Source: Meghimatium bilineatum
Taxonomy: Eukaryota; Mollusca; Gastropoda; Stylommatophora; Philomycidae
Assembly (NCBI GenBank): GCA_034231615.1
Contig: CM067298.1
Coordinates: 27,254,983-27,318,982 of the forward strand
DNA: 64,000 nucleotides
Reading direction: 5' to 3'
Shown here: one piece after another, positions 1 to 12,059 of the stretch
How the letters are laid out: each line of letters begins with the position of its first letter
Position numbering within the stretch: the stretch's first letter is position 1
Translations under genes and position numbers: made by a program
The notes under the pieces: generated by a model
Seen by the model: the letters and a program-made list of their open reading frames with translations, nothing else
Told to the model about the DNA's origin: nothing
Databases searched by the model: none

Positions 1-2080
1 AGAAGAATTACCCCGGACTCTCACATGTCCCAGCACAAGTCACTTTACACACAAAAGAATTCTTCACTGCATCCAGCCACCGTTTCCGAATGTACCCCGC
101 TTAAACTCTCATTGAGTCACTGAGTGTACAGGCATGCTCGCAGATAGTCTGCGAGCACACCCATTTCAACGCTTTGGTTACTGTCACAATCTCCATTGTC
201 ATGCTGCTTGTCTGAGCGAATGCACCGCATTCCTCTCTAATGGTCTCCCCCACCTTTGAGCCGTGAAGGACCATGCACTTCTGATTGTCTCTCAACCGAC
301 CCATCTGTATATATAATCATATCATCTTCCCTAGAATTCTCACCGATCAGAGCGAGCATCTTCGAATCCACCACTGCCTGACACCATTCCCTGTATTCTC
401 TATTGCGTGTTATTATTACTTTGATGGCTGTCGGACAATCTAAGGGCGCCCGACTCCATTCCGCATCAAGTGGCACATCCTCCATCCTGCACACACTCTG
501 TATAATATCCTCTTGTCGCCCCATCCACGACTTTCCTCTCTTAAGTCGACTTCCTTTTACTTTGAGAATTTCACGGTGTAGAGGGTACTCTTTATCAGCG
601 GTGATTTGCAGGTAGTCCCGCGCTTCACATTTGTATTCTTTTCTCTGCAGTTGGACAATCAAGTTGGATAATCAAGTAAGTATCGCACAGCCCATGCCGA
701 CGTATTTGGTACACCACAAAATGATTCGTATTGCCTCATTCTGGATTCTATCCAATCTTTCTGTTTGAGTCTGACTCAGTTTCAGAATCGTCAGCGCGTA
801 CTCTGCTACCACCAATACAGCAGAAATAGCAGCCTGTATTCACATTGAGCATCAGCCATAACTTTCATCGCCGCAAGACCTTCATAAGCCGTCAATGATC
901 ATTGATGTCGTCAGCATGATATTTGAAACTCAGACTTCGGTCCAACATAACCCCAAGAACTTCATTGTGCTGGTTCTTTCGATGACATCTCTCAAGGTAA
1001 CCGATCGCGTGAACGTGTTTACTATGTGATCATTTAGGGAAAACCATGTTATTGATGCCTTTGATGGTTTAACAAAAGCTACAGAATTACTGCACCACCC
1101 CCTATACGATACAGCTTCCTCTGCAAAGTACTGGCGTACTTTTCTCTATCTCTGCTCTGCCTATATACCAAGATGTCATCAGCATAGGGCACAGTTCTCC
1201 CCGGTCCTGCAATCTCACACCTCGTAATTTGAACTGTACACACATTAAATAATACTGGGGACAGAGGTGACCCTTGTGACTGTTGGTGCCGAAGACCAAC
1301 TCCTACACTTAAGAACAACCTGTCTCTGAAAAAATGTCGAGACAATCCAAATGACAATAAAAGGACTAACTTGGAGTGGAAACATTATGATCATCAAGAA
1401 ATTCAAGGACACTCTGTTACAAGCATCTTCCATGTCTATTGCAGCCGCGCACGTCTCTATTTCTGTGTCAAATCTTTAGAACACGTCTTGCGCGAATACG
1501 GCGACGTTGTGCCAAGTCTGCTTATATGGTCGATAGTCTCCCAACGTTGAGGGTCCTCTGTTATTCAATCTAGATAAAATGACAATTTCCACGCAATAAT
1601 CTTTTCTAACAACTTGCCGATCGTATTCTGCATGGTTATGAGCCTGAAACCCTGTATCCTTGCATGACTCTTACCAGGCTTAGGTAGTGGGATTAAGTAA
1701 CTATGCAAGCAGTCTTCTATGTCATTGTGCCATTCGCTAGGCTCTTGTTGAAAAACATTGCCAGCCCCTTAAGGTCCTCGTTTAAACTGCCGCTGGGATC
1801 GTCGTACCTAATGCCATCAGGTCCTGGCGCTGAGTTTCGTAATCTTTTCAGTGTGAATGTATTGTCTTCAAGAAAAATTGCATTATCGCTTTCCATAACT
1901 TGCTTATTGCACATTGTTTATGACTCTTTTAATGATTTCATTGTAATTCCATAAGTTCCTCTAACCAACACGTGCCTTATAATCAGCCAATAGTCCTGCA
2001 CCCTTAATCTTATCTATCTTCTGCCATACTAAGTCTGTGCTTTGGAAATTGGGGATTGTTTTTCGCTTCCTTGGGTAATT
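1..2080 (-). mobile_element. Decayed LINE with reverse transcriptase and RNase H domains (jockey/I-like)
   Basis: On the minus strand: APGPDGIRYDD (about 1,790-1,850), SQGSPLSPVLFNV and YADDILVY of reverse transcriptase (about 1,080-1,350), then IIYTDGSV of RNase H near 310-330 and the downstream TSSMTMEI and LSDSM blocks (110-250). Frames shift several times and stops are present. The copy is cut by the left window edge. The same RNase H family recurs at 12,060-12,600. Confidence 0.7.
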
Positions 2081-2119
2081 CACTGATTTAAGCAGACGCT
2101 AGAACAGTTTAAGTGACTT

Positions 2120-2565
2120 TTCGTTTGCAATCTCCTGACAAAATTCTTCCCATTTTTTTCCTTTGAAGATTTGGCGATATCTTTAAACTGTTGAACCCTG
2201 TTGTTTTTGTTCTGTTTTAATTGCAAAACAAGATCTGGTTGTGCGGCCACTTTTTTCTTGCTTTTTGCCACTCTGCAACTGCGCTGCGTTAGATTTAATT
2301 GCAAAGCCAACTTCAATTTCGCGTTTCACTTCTTTTTTTTCCTGCCAATCCAGAAAGAAGGATTGTTTTTATCCGGCGTCTTGTTCCACAAGTTCACCTT
2401 CCTCAGACAGTCATGTCTCGCTGAGGGAAGCGGTGTCAATTTTGTACCTTTCCAGCTCTTTCACTACAAGTATGGTACGTCTTTCTGGTCGTGCGACATT
2501 CACGCGGACCAGTAGAGTGCGCGCATTCCATGTGCCAATTGTGAGTGGAATCACATTCATTTTTC
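2120..2565 (-). mobile_element. RTE-like LINE endonuclease fragment (CFDP2-like)
   Basis: The minus strand reads MNVIPLTIGTWNARTLLVR, then PERRTILVVKELERYKID and LSEEGELVEQDAG, followed by FLDWQEKKE and GFAIK. This is the apurinic-type endonuclease start of the RTE-like family often misannotated as craniofacial development protein 2. Two in-frame stops break it. The TWNARTL motif marks the nuclease start. It directly abuts the reverse transcriptase remnant at 1-2,080. Confidence 0.6.
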
Positions 2566-3229
2566 TTGATTTCTTATACTTTTTACCGCTGAGTAGGATT
2601 CTCTGCCAGCCGCGGTATGCTGGCCTGGGTCATGGTGAGGCAGGCACTCTTTATGGCACCTTTTCTAGCCCGTTCCTCTGGCTACGAAAGTGAGAAGTAC
2701 TTTTCTGAGTCTTACTGTCTTACCCTGCTCTTTGACGCCCTACAATGCTAGCTGGATGACGTCTTTCTGCCCAGTGGCCCATGTTAGTTGAGCTCCTTTT
2801 GCTCTCCATTTTGCTAGTGCTAAACATGTTATTAGCTATCGGGCCTAAATTGACCGGGTGATATTGTGAACACGAGAGAACAAAGCGGTGTGTAGATATA
2901 CCTGTTGACTGGTGTGTGAACAGTTACACTATCCAAGGTTACATGATGTTTACTTCGCACACTTAAGAATACATAAAAACACAAATTAATATTCTAATCC
3001 TTAACGAATAAAAGTAACATCAATGACTTGCAATATGTCACACGGTATAACACATGTTGGAAAGCATAGTTCATTGTATTAAACACAATTTGGTGAGAGA
3101 AGAATAAGTCGTAGCCATCCTGCCGCCATGTTGCTCACGTCAATGATGATAGGCCTATAGGCTATAAAATTAGATTAACTTCTAATAATAAACATTTTTG
3201 TTAATAAAATCAACTTGCTGATACCGGCA

Positions 3230-4300
3230 ACAGCTTTGGCTTAACCATCAACGCGAAGAAAACAGAGGTCATGTTTCATTTAATCAAGTGACATTCCGAG
3301 TGGAATATGTGATAATGTTTCCCTACAGCTCTCTGCCTCTTTATTGATAATAAGCTCAGTTTCTCATCACATGTTCTTAAAAGTCTTGCCTATCTGCTTT
3401 TAAGCTTTGCAGCAATTTGTTTTTTTTTTGCTCCAGCATGTCTGAGGGCTTCTACATTAGTTTTCTTGGCTGTCCATGGAATTTTCATTATTTTTCTCAA
3501 AAAAAAATAAAAAAATATGTCAGTTGCCTACAGTTTATCTTGAGCTCTATTTTTTACCGTCCAATCTTTGCAGCCATCCATGTTATATTGAGCCAATTCT
3601 TCTTTATGGATGCGAATCATGGACTTCATGTTTCAACCCGCACTAAACAATCCCTATTTTGTAAAAATCAAAGACTTTAAACAATCAATAGCTTCACATA
3701 GTAGTGAGTACTCTCTCGCGAGTTGTCAACATTGAAACTGAAGTAAACAGCAGAATCGCGAAAGCAAGTGCTATATTTGGAAGACTATAAATATGTAATG
3801 GACAGAAGGGAATAACGTTTACCAAGCAACAGTAATATCATAAGTTCTTTATGATGTAAAACATGAACAGTATAAGTCAGACACGCTAGAAGGCTCAACA
3901 ATTTCTACCTAAGCTACCTTCGTAAGTTACTTAACATCCATTGATGAGATAAAATATCAGACAGTTCTGTACTGATGGAATCTAAATCTGTAAGCATACA
4001 CACAAAAAGACAGAAATATATTGGGCAGAACACGTGGTCCGTATAAAAGATCATCGCCTGCCACAAGATCTGCTATATGCAGAACTTCAGACTGGCTCCA
4101 GGAAAGAATAAATGTTTTAGAGGCACTCTTAAGACATTACTGACTAACTTCAATATATATACAAATTCATGGAAGTTCTACAAGACAGATAAGACTAGCA
4201 TTGCAGAAGCAACAGTGATTCAGCAGCGGCAGAGAACACCTAACATGACGCTGCGCAAAAAAAACCACTAGAAGAAAGGTAAGAGCTGCTCAGTATCCCA
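3230..4300 (+). mobile_element. LINE C-terminal remnant
   Basis: The plus strand shows NAKKTEVMF near 3,250, NIETEVNSRIAKASAIFGRL near 3,730, WAEHVVRIKDHRLPQDLLY near 4,030-4,080 and a broken tail. These are the connection and C-terminal motifs of a widespread LINE polyprotein (GHVVRM-DHRLPK-LLYGEL). Many frameshifts and stops are present. Confidence 0.55.
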
Positions 4301-5800
4301 AAGGCTCTTTCCACACATTCCCAGAGTTCAGTACAAATCTTGGCCGAAATATCACAGCTAAGCATGTATATCATGGTAAATGACAACGTGATGCTTTCTC
4401 GAGATTGCATTATGCTAATCTGTAGGAGTGAGAACGAATGCAAAAGAAGATTAGCTATGTCCTGTACAAGATAGCTTTCCATTAGAAAGATAAACAGCTT
4501 TGAAAGAAAAATAAACTAGAGACAAGTCAAAGAAAACAACAATGTAAGAAATATGAAGAGACAATTCTCCAGTGTCGGGAGCTACTCAAAGTACTAGAGG
4601 TGTGGGGGCTGTGAAAATATAAGGTAAAACGGTTTATGTAGGAAGTGTTATCAGGGATAACAATCGTGATGAAATCGGGGATAAAAACAAAAATATATGG
4701 CCCTATTTTTTATACCTCCGAACTTCAGACAAACTTGGTTGCATCAGAGCTGTGACCATAACAAAGTAACGGTATTTGTGGTGGTCTCACCACGACCTTC
4801 GAAGTATGACTTAGTCTAGAGTAGTTATGAATCAGCTTCATATCACATCATTTTACCCATTATCAGTCGTGCATCTCTAGATACAAGAAAATGTACCTGC
4901 TAAGAATTTGTCACGTCACAATAGGGATATTACTTGGCTGTAAATAAACATCGCCAACAGTTCGTTAAAGTACTATACGTTTACTATGGTTTTAGCTATA
5001 CTGGTGTACTTACTACTTTCTATAAACTAACAATCTTTTAAAGGTATAAAACATTTCAACAGTGTTTGTTATTGTTTTCTTGGAGATAATCATTCTTGAA
5101 AACATTATTTTAACGATTCTGGCAGTCTGTTAGGAGTTTTCGTAAATCATACAGCTATTTGTTAGTTTGTTTCATGTCTGGGAGATGTTACCAAGTTTTA
5201 GCGGAACAAATCACAGGATGATAAAAGAAATGAAACTGTCTAAGCGCAAAGTTGACAAGTATAGCTTGGAGGGAAGACAGCTTATTTTAGTTGTTGCGAG
5301 GTTTTGGTTCGGATTGTTATTAGAATTCTAGCCTTTTGGATTAGGATGTGTAGTTGTTGGGAGGGAGGATTTTACGGGTGACATTAGGGATAGTGTTAAC
5401 TAGTTTAAAAGACATGCGATTGCATTACCAATTTTAGCCTCAACTCGTCTGCAAGTTCTACTTGTCAAGTGACATTTCTATGACGCCACAGAAGATGCGC
5501 AAATTATAACACAAATTTAAATGACTTTTACATTACAAAAGTTGGACTGCTATGACGTGATTTGGTCACGTCTGCCTGTCATGTACCGTTAATTTTAACA
5601 GCCATACAGAAGAAGCTGTCCAAAAATACATGTAATGAGTAATGTTTTAAAAACTTTAAATATATACAATTAAATATATACGGATTCATTGCTTTTTCTC
5701 ATGAAAATATTGCCATTGTGCCTGCTGTGTGAAAATGGTTTTTCTATTTGAATATAAAGCCATCTATATTAAGAGACCATTTGTGAAAAACGTCACTAAA
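4300..5800. other. No gene seen
   Basis: AT-rich single-copy-looking sequence. A possible SINE tail fragment (GAGAACGAATGCAAAAGAAG) lies at about 4,428-4,448. A 7-bp inverted repeat (GACGTGA/TCACGTC) spans about 5,554-5,572. No exon with splice sites and family motifs was found. Confidence 0.4.
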
Positions 5801-5805
5801 AATCA

Positions 5806-5842
5806 CCACACACACACACACGCACGCACGCACACACACAAA
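5806..5842. repeat. CA-rich microsatellite
   Basis: An alternating CA tract with several CG interruptions (cacacacacacgcacgcacg). It produces spurious HTHTHA/CVCVCV reading frames on both strands. Confidence 0.8.
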
Positions 5843-6284
5843 GAAAACAAAATGACCTTTTTGAGAAACCCCCTCCTTCCCTTACATAAGACATTTCTAC
5901 ATTCCATGATCGGGGCATCAATCTAATCTGTAGATGGGTTATGAAATGGGGTATACAATCCTTGTGAAAAGGGCTGGTGACAGGAAAGTTGGCACAATAA
6001 ATATTGTGCATAGAAAATACTAATGTGTAATTGAATTTCAGAAACGAGGAGTATAAGGAATACAAGCATTTCTTAAAAAATATAAATTGTAAGCCTATTA
6101 TATTTCTTTCAAAACAATAAAGCGTAGTATAAAATTATGTTAGTCTGCGGGCATTTTAAACGCGTATAAAATAAATGTTTTACAAGTTAAAATACAAGTT
6201 ATCGTATTTTGTAAGCGGCGCATCTTTGCTGACTTGTAATTTTCGCTGTAATAACGTGCATTGACTCGATATTTCTCTAAAATA

Positions 6285-6400
6285 GGATCAATGACAAATG
6301 TTAACAGACTTGTAAACATGTCTGGAATAATGTACTTAGGATCAATGACAAATGTTAAAAGACTTGTAAACATGTCTGGAATAATGTACTTAGGATCAAG
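6285..6400. repeat. 54-bp tandem duplication
   Basis: The unit starting aggatcaatgacaaatgtta occurs twice in succession (6,285-6,338 and 6,339-6,392) and a third copy begins before the homology ends. The copies differ by one base (gttaaCag versus gttaaAag). No coding signal. Confidence 0.8.
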
Positions 6401-6461
6401 TTACTCATAATTTGAAAAACATTAATTTATTACATATTTTTTTGTTATTAGAAAAAATGTA

Positions 6462-6910
6462 GTGCATGGCCACGAGGTTAGATCGCTGGTCTTCTTCTTC
6501 TTTCGTTCACTTGAAACATTATATCTGTAATTCTGTCTCCATAATAAAACTCACTGTCTTTTGTAGTTCATACAGTGTCCCATAGAGCTTTGATTCCAGT
6601 GTTGTTTCCTCTGGCCAATATGTCTGCCTCAGCGTTTCTTGTTCAAAACACTCTTGAAGTATATGTTTGGCACTCTGTGCTGCCTGTCCACATGCACACA
6701 TGGCAGTGTTGCCAATCTTGAACTTTGTATACATGTGACTGAGGAGTCGGTTGTGTCTTGTTCTGAGACGTAGAATTATAACTTGTTCTGATCTGTTCAT
6801 AATGTGATAGTCATCTTGTGGTGGTGTTTGTGGCTTAGATCGCTGGTCTCAAAACTGTCCCTCCCAGAGTTCAACTCCGGCAAGGAGTGATTTCTTTGGG
6901 ACAATCGTTA
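6462..6910 (+). mobile_element. tRNA-derived SINE interrupted by a LINE insertion
   Basis: A tRNA-like head is split into 6,462-6,492 (A-box-like, ggttagatcgctgg) and 6,835-6,910 (B-box-like gagttcaactccg). Removing the insert and one copy of the duplication restores a contiguous tRNA-like sequence. The tail after 6,900 is undefined. Confidence 0.55.
6493..6834 (-). mobile_element. 5'-truncated jockey-like LINE 3' end with perfect 15-bp target duplication
   Basis: The insert is flanked by exact copies of ttagatcgctggtct (6,478-6,492 and 6,835-6,849). On the minus strand it encodes an open 93-residue end of a LINE polyprotein: SEQVIILRLRTRHNRL, KFKIGNTAMCACG, AKHILQECFEQE and LYGTLYELQKTV, i.e. 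the cysteine/histidine block after RNase H. The element ends in a GAA-rich tail next to the duplication. This is one of the best-bounded LINE insertions here. Confidence 0.8.
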
Positions 6911-6984
6911 TGCAATATGCATTACATAGGCATAGGCCTATTGTAAATAGAAATAGCAAGGTGAGATAAAGTAAAGACTTTTAG

Positions 6985-7480
6985 ATATATCAAGATAGGC
7001 CTATACAATGTGAGTTAAAAAGTTTCCAGAATTAGTAGATTATATAGAAATAAGTAACACAGAATGATCTATACTACATTTCCTTAAAAGTAGTTCTCTT
7101 CGACAATTTCACCCATTTGACAAAGTGTATACAGCTATTGGAAACCTCTCTCATTTGTGGTGTTGGTGCTAAAGTCATTTGCATCCTTAAACCCCTGTCA
7201 TTTCAGTCGATAAAAACTTTAAAAAACAAAAATCAGTTGGTGCAATGTCGGGAGAATATGGAGTCTATTTCAATGTAATCACACTGGGCTTTGCGATGTA
7301 CTGTTTTACCAGTAGTGATCGATGTGCTGGCGCATTGTCATGCAGCATAATTCAACTGTGTTCTCCATTTTTCTGGTCGTTTTCTTCTTCTTGCATCTTT
7401 TAGAATACAGAGAATATCAACGTACATTTCGTTGTTAATATGTAGGTATATATCTAAACGTTCGTGAATAAAGTCGACAT
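6985..7480 (-). mobile_element. Decayed mariner relic
   Basis: The minus strand reads INNEMYVDILCILKDARRRK, then RPEKW, MLHDNAPAHRSLLVKQYIAK, a stop, TPYSPDIAPTDFCFLK and GEIVEENYF. These are the second and third catalytic blocks (HDN and PYSPD-AP-DF) and C-terminus of a mariner transposase of a lineage different from the intact copy at 26 kb. Stops and frameshifts show it is dead. Confidence 0.7.
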
Positions 7481-8040
7481 TTGTGATGCGCTGCATAATT
7501 ATTGCGTATAGATCTGAAACGGTTAGCCTATGCCTCGCTACTGATGCCCATATTGTATTTTAGTGAACCACTATTTATGTATAGGTTTAGAGACATTTAG
7601 CTGAAATACAGAATTATCCTTCTGGAAGTTGAAAAAAAAAATATAGTAACAGAGCAGAGATGCCAGTCTGTGATCATCACAAAGTAGGCATACTTGAGGG
7701 AAAATTTGTAGGACGACGTGACATACTTGAGACGGATCACCATCTTTTTCCTTTTTTTAAAAAGAATCTCTTATAAGATATGCTCTTTTCAGCCTTTGTC
7801 GTTAGTCCAGTTTGGTTATGCATGAGGAGATGTGACCATAAAAAAATAATGAATGTCTTAGTTCGCACAGTCGTGTCACCACAACTTCCCAGTAATAGTA
7901 ATGGGTGAGGCGGCAACAATAAAGACGACCTGTTACAAGAGATCAATATGGTCACAAAAGGGAACGACAAAGTAGTATTCTACATGTGGATAACAATTAG
8001 CCTTATATTGTATGACGTCTGTAGACCAGTAAAGTTTAGC
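7480..8040. other. No gene seen
   Basis: AT-rich sequence between the mariner relic and the purine-rich repeat. Short reading frames on both strands lack recognisable motifs. Confidence 0.4.
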
Positions 8041-8835
8041 ATGACTAAGAAACAAGATTTGATAAGAAACAAGATGTAAAAATTAATAAGATTTCAGAAG
8101 AAATAAGATTTGAGAAGAAATAAGAGTTGATAAGAAACAAGATTTGAGAAGAAACAAGATGAAGAAGAAAAAAATTTGAGAACAAATAAGAGTTGATTAG
8201 AAGCAAGATTTGAGAAGTTACAATATTTGAGAAGAAAAAAGATTAGAAAAGATAAAAGAGTTGATTAGAAACAAGATTTGAGAAGAATCAAGATTTAGAA
8301 AAAGAATTTGAGAAGAATTAAGAGGTGACTAGAAACCAGATTTGAGAAGAAATAAGTGTTGATTAGAAACAAGATTTGAGAAGAAACAAGATGTGAGACG
8401 AAATAGGAGTTGATTAGAAACAAGATTTGAGAAGTAATAAGAGTTCATAAGAAACAAGATTTGAGAAGTAATAAGAGTTCATAAGAAACAAGATTTAAGA
8501 AGAAATAAGAGTTGATTAGAAGCAAGATTTGATAAGAAACAAGATGTGAGAAGACAAAAGATTTGAAAAGAAAAAAAGAGTTGATTAGAAACAAGATATG
8601 AGAAGAAATAAGAGTTGACTAGAAACAAGATTTGAGAAGAATCAAGAATTTAGAAAAAAAAATTTGAGAAGAAATAAGAGTTGACTAGAAACCAGATTTG
8701 AGAAGAAATAAGAGTTGGTTAGAAACACGTTTTGAGAAGTAATAAGAGTTTATAAGAAACAAGATTTGAGAAGAAACAAGATGTGAGACGAAATAAGAGT
8801 TGATTAGAAACAAGAGTTGATAAGAAACAAGGGAT
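8040..8835. repeat. Purine-rich degenerate tandem repeat
   Basis: About 800 bp built from diverged copies of units such as gagaagaaataagagttgat and tagaaacaagatttgagaag. Combined units are roughly 22 and 44 bp. The plus strand is strongly purine-biased (A and G) with very little C. Copies vary by substitutions and unit shuffling, so the array is old or error-prone. Confidence 0.8.
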
Positions 8836-9055
8836 ATGGGGATAACCTTGCACCACATTCCATATTAACGGTTTTCCCGCAAAATATATAAGTACAATTG
8901 CCGCCAAAACGAGGTGATAAGTTTTTTGGTAACCACCCCTCAATTATAACCAGTCATTTATTTACTGTGCCATTCTACAGATCATACGATATCACAGCAA
9001 TGACCAATTTTTTTTGCAATCATTAACGTTCTTTACTCCCCAGTCCAAATGCGTC

Positions 9056-9095
9056 AATCGAAACCAAAGCCGTAGATACAGCTTTGGTTTTTTTT
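9056..9095. other. Short hairpin
   Basis: aaaccaaagc at 9,060-9,069 pairs with gctttggttt at about 9,081-9,090 around a short loop, followed by a T run. It resembles a hairpin plus T tract, but nothing else suggests an RNA gene. Confidence 0.3.
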
Positions 9096-9279
9096 TAAAT
9101 AAACAAGGGGAATTACATATAATTTTTTTAATCACATCGCCTTTGTTAAATTTTATTATCATTTTATAGAAAACCGGTGTGAGGAATGTGTTCTGGTGTA
9201 GTTTAAAATATTCTGCACTATTTTGCTTGAAAACCGGAAACCATATGAAATATGGATACTGACTAGTTTTCTGAGACAT

Positions 9280-9913
9280 AAACAGTTGTAACTTCAACTT
9301 GACTGTGATATCATTTACTAAACTAGGAAACAGTTGTAACTTCAACTTGACTGTGATATCATTTACTAAACTAGGAAACAGTTGTAACTTCAACTTGACT
9401 GTGATATCATTTACTAAACTAGGAAACAGTTGTAACTTCACCTTGACAGCACTAATATCATTTACTAAACTAGGAAACAGTTGTAACTTCAACTTGACTG
9501 TGATATCATTTACTAAACTAGGAAACAGTTGTAACTTCAACTTGACTGTGATATCATTTACTAAACTAGGAAACAGTTGTAACTTCAACTTGACTGTGAT
9601 ATCATTTACTAAACTAGGAAACAGTTGTAACTTCAACTTGACTGTGATATCATTTACTAAACTAGGAAACAGTTGTAACTTCAACTTGACTGTGATATCA
9701 TTTACTAAACTAGGAAACAGTTGTAACTTCAACTTGACAGCACTGATATCATTTACTAAACTAGGAAACAGTTGTAACTTCAACTTGACTGTGATATCAT
9801 TTACTAAACTAGGAAACAGTTGTAACTTCAACTTGACTGCGTTGATATTATTTACTAAACTAGGAAACAGTTGTAACTTCAACTTGACTGTGATATCATT
9901 TACTAAGCTAAGA
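9280..9913. repeat. 48-bp minisatellite, 13 copies
   Basis: Units start at 9280, 9328, 9376, 9424, 9475, 9523, 9571, 9619, 9667, 9715, 9766, 9814 and 9865. Ten units are 48 bp; the units at 9424, 9715 and 9814 are 51 bp, carrying extra bases after ttgac (for example agcact). Other units are nearly identical. Both lengths are multiples of three and lack stops in one frame on each strand, producing long repetitive frames (plus 9,299-9,958, minus 8,992-9,882) that I regard as non-genic. Confidence 0.95.
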
Positions 9914-9959
9914 AACAGTTATCCGTGTCCCGCAGTTTCAAATTTAGGTGACTTGTAAC

Positions 9960-11160
9960 ATCGCTGAAAATGCTAAATTAAAAAGCCATTTGTTATCACA
10001 TATACCCCCATCCTGGCCATCACCGTGAAGTAGTGATGGGGCTTAGTTCAGCCATCAGGGGCGGGAAATTAAGACTGGTCGGGCAGTCCCACTCTAGCAA
10101 TACCATAGTTCCACCCAAGTAAGCAATGCGCTGAAGACAGAGGCAACCAGCTACAAGGCGCACAATTAATCAGGATGCCAAGCACAAAACAAGTCTAAAA
10201 TCAAGTCTAAATCCAGCACTGATTTTGTAGTTTAAATTTGACGCTGATATTAGTTTAGTTTTTCTGTAATTACATCGTTGAATGATTTTGTATATGAAGT
10301 GGAAATTGGAGCACATGTGACGTGCGCTTACTGCATAGTCAAACGCGATTCGTAAAGTATTCTATTAGATCAGCTCCTGTCGATAGTGGGATTACTTCAT
10401 TTAATGACGCAGTACGTTTTTAACTGTAAACATGAATCTATTTTGGATTTATCAGGGCATATGATAATTGATAGCACGTATGCTGCAAGCACGAGTTTTT
10501 GAATACTCAACGCCCATGTGTTGCCATGACCAAAAGGAGTGAAATGAAAAGCAACAATGTGACCAGTCACGTGTATTTTAAGCAGCGACAAAGTTGTTTT
10601 TGTGGGTCGGGTTGAACCGATACCATAGAAGGCCAAAAACATCTTAAAACCACACTAAAGCCGGATGCATTCTTCCATGATTTCTTGTTTATCACTTATT
10701 TTCATTTTATCATTTACTAATACACAATTCCACGTAGTCTTCTGGTTAGATTTCCGATGTTTATTATTTTGTTTACTCTTTAGTGCATTCACAACAGGTA
10801 ATAACTGCAGCAAAACTGATTGAAACTAGGAAACATGATGATCACGTTTTACCAATCAATGGAAATACACAAAATCGACCAAAGGTACTTTATCAAGAAC
10901 AGTCACAATATAAAACGATGAGTTGGACATGTACTGTCCACGTTCACATGACAAGGGTTAAATGTTGATACACACCAGAAAAGTAAAAACTATCTGAGGT
11001 GAAAAAAGACAAACATAAAAATGATAGAACAGGATATCCATCCATACAATGCCTGTCAGTCCTACAAGTAGATAGCCTGTTTTTCTGCTGTAATCATCAG
11101 GTGACAAGAATTGGAAAGACACCAGAGTATATCAGAGCCTTCGTGGACAGAGTTTAAGAT
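9960..11160. other. No clear gene; a short hairpin and possible LINE scrap
   Basis: CCATCAC/GTGATGG forms a 7-bp stem at about 10,017-10,039 in a GC-richer stretch (10,006-10,150) that may be a repeat head. Around 10,920-11,160 the plus strand has a weak match to a LINE end, too decayed to name. The rest shows nothing. Confidence 0.3.
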
Positions 11161-11161
11161 A

Positions 11162-11285
11162 CTTCTTCTTCTTCTGCGATCAGTTTCCTATGCTCATAAG
11201 TCTATACAGGAAGGTGGACCGCCTCCATGAATTCAGTCGTCAGCAGGAGGTCCTCACGGTTGCCCCACAGCTTCAGTTTAAGATA
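11162..11285 (-). mobile_element. Retroelement 3' end with GAA-rich tail
   Basis: Read on the minus strand, a moderately GC-rich segment ends ATCGCAGAAGAAGAAGAAG. The tail resembles the tails of the SINEs and of the LINE at 6,493-6,834 in this window, so it is probably a truncated LINE or SINE copy. Its family is not recognised. Confidence 0.4.
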
Positions 11286-11289
11286 CAGG

Positions 11290-12050
11290 CACAGAATTAG
11301 AAAAAAAAATGACATGGCCTATGAAACAACAAGAAATCAGATTTTATGTGATATATGATAGTTATAGTGTGTGTGTCATAAGGACACGATCAACAGAACT
11401 TCTGTATCTCTTTGTGCGAGATGATTCTCTAGTTTTATTTCATACCCAGAGAAGACTTAAATTCTCAGTGATGATACATACTTGTAGAAGTCTCGTACAG
11501 AGTGTGGATAAAAACAATGAAAGGTTAGTCTTTGACTTCCTCAAATATAGACATGACATATACTGTGAATTTACAGTTGCATCATCGTTGGTCTGGTGGG
11601 ATTTGACTGAGACATTCAGCATAACATAATTACACCTAGTATTTGCTACAAATGAACGGCTATATGTGATGACCAAGGTACTTGGGTTGAATCTCGCCAC
11701 AGGCAATTGTGCATCGGGATTGTTCAGAAAACAATGGACAAACTACTGAATATAGGTATTAGGTATGTTGATTATCCTCTATGCACACAGGACACATCCA
11801 TAGGTGCTCAGATCTCAGCTTCAGTAAATATCTCAGGGTATAAAAGCTGATGGTTCCAGTTCTATGTTGATTCACTGCTCTTTTTGAAATCTGTCAGCTG
11901 TTCTCTACGGGCCACGCCCATCCTCACTCCCAATTCGCGCATTCTCGTTATTGACACATGCTCATTCATCTCAAAATACCCTGATCGTGAGGACTCATGA
12001 AGAGCAATGATAATGTCTGCTCGGTCCATAGGCTGACCATCTGTTGTGGT
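11290..12050. other. No gene seen; possible tRNA-like SINE scrap
   Basis: At 11,660-11,720 the plus strand contains a tRNA B-box-like gggttgaatctcgcc followed by acaggcaattgtgca. The latter motif (caggcaattgtgca) recurs at about 54,716-54,729, suggesting an old SINE family. The remaining sequence is featureless. Confidence 0.3.
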
Positions 12051-12059
12051 TGGCGAGGC

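Noticed and set aside
2120..2565. Host craniofacial development protein 2 gene
   Set aside because: The similarity is to the RTE-type endonuclease that gives rise to that misannotation; in-frame stops and flanking LINE sequence show a transposon remnant.
5554..5572. Palindromic regulatory site (GACGTGA/TCACGTC)
   Set aside because: A single 7-bp inverted repeat far from any gene start is expected by chance in 64 kb.
8040..9913. CRISPR array
   Set aside because: Units are directly adjacent or degenerate, without unique spacers, in an animal genome.
8992..9958. Long open frames of 296 codons (minus) and 219 codons (plus)
   Set aside because: They are generated by the 48/51-bp minisatellite, are perfectly repetitive and have no gene-like context.
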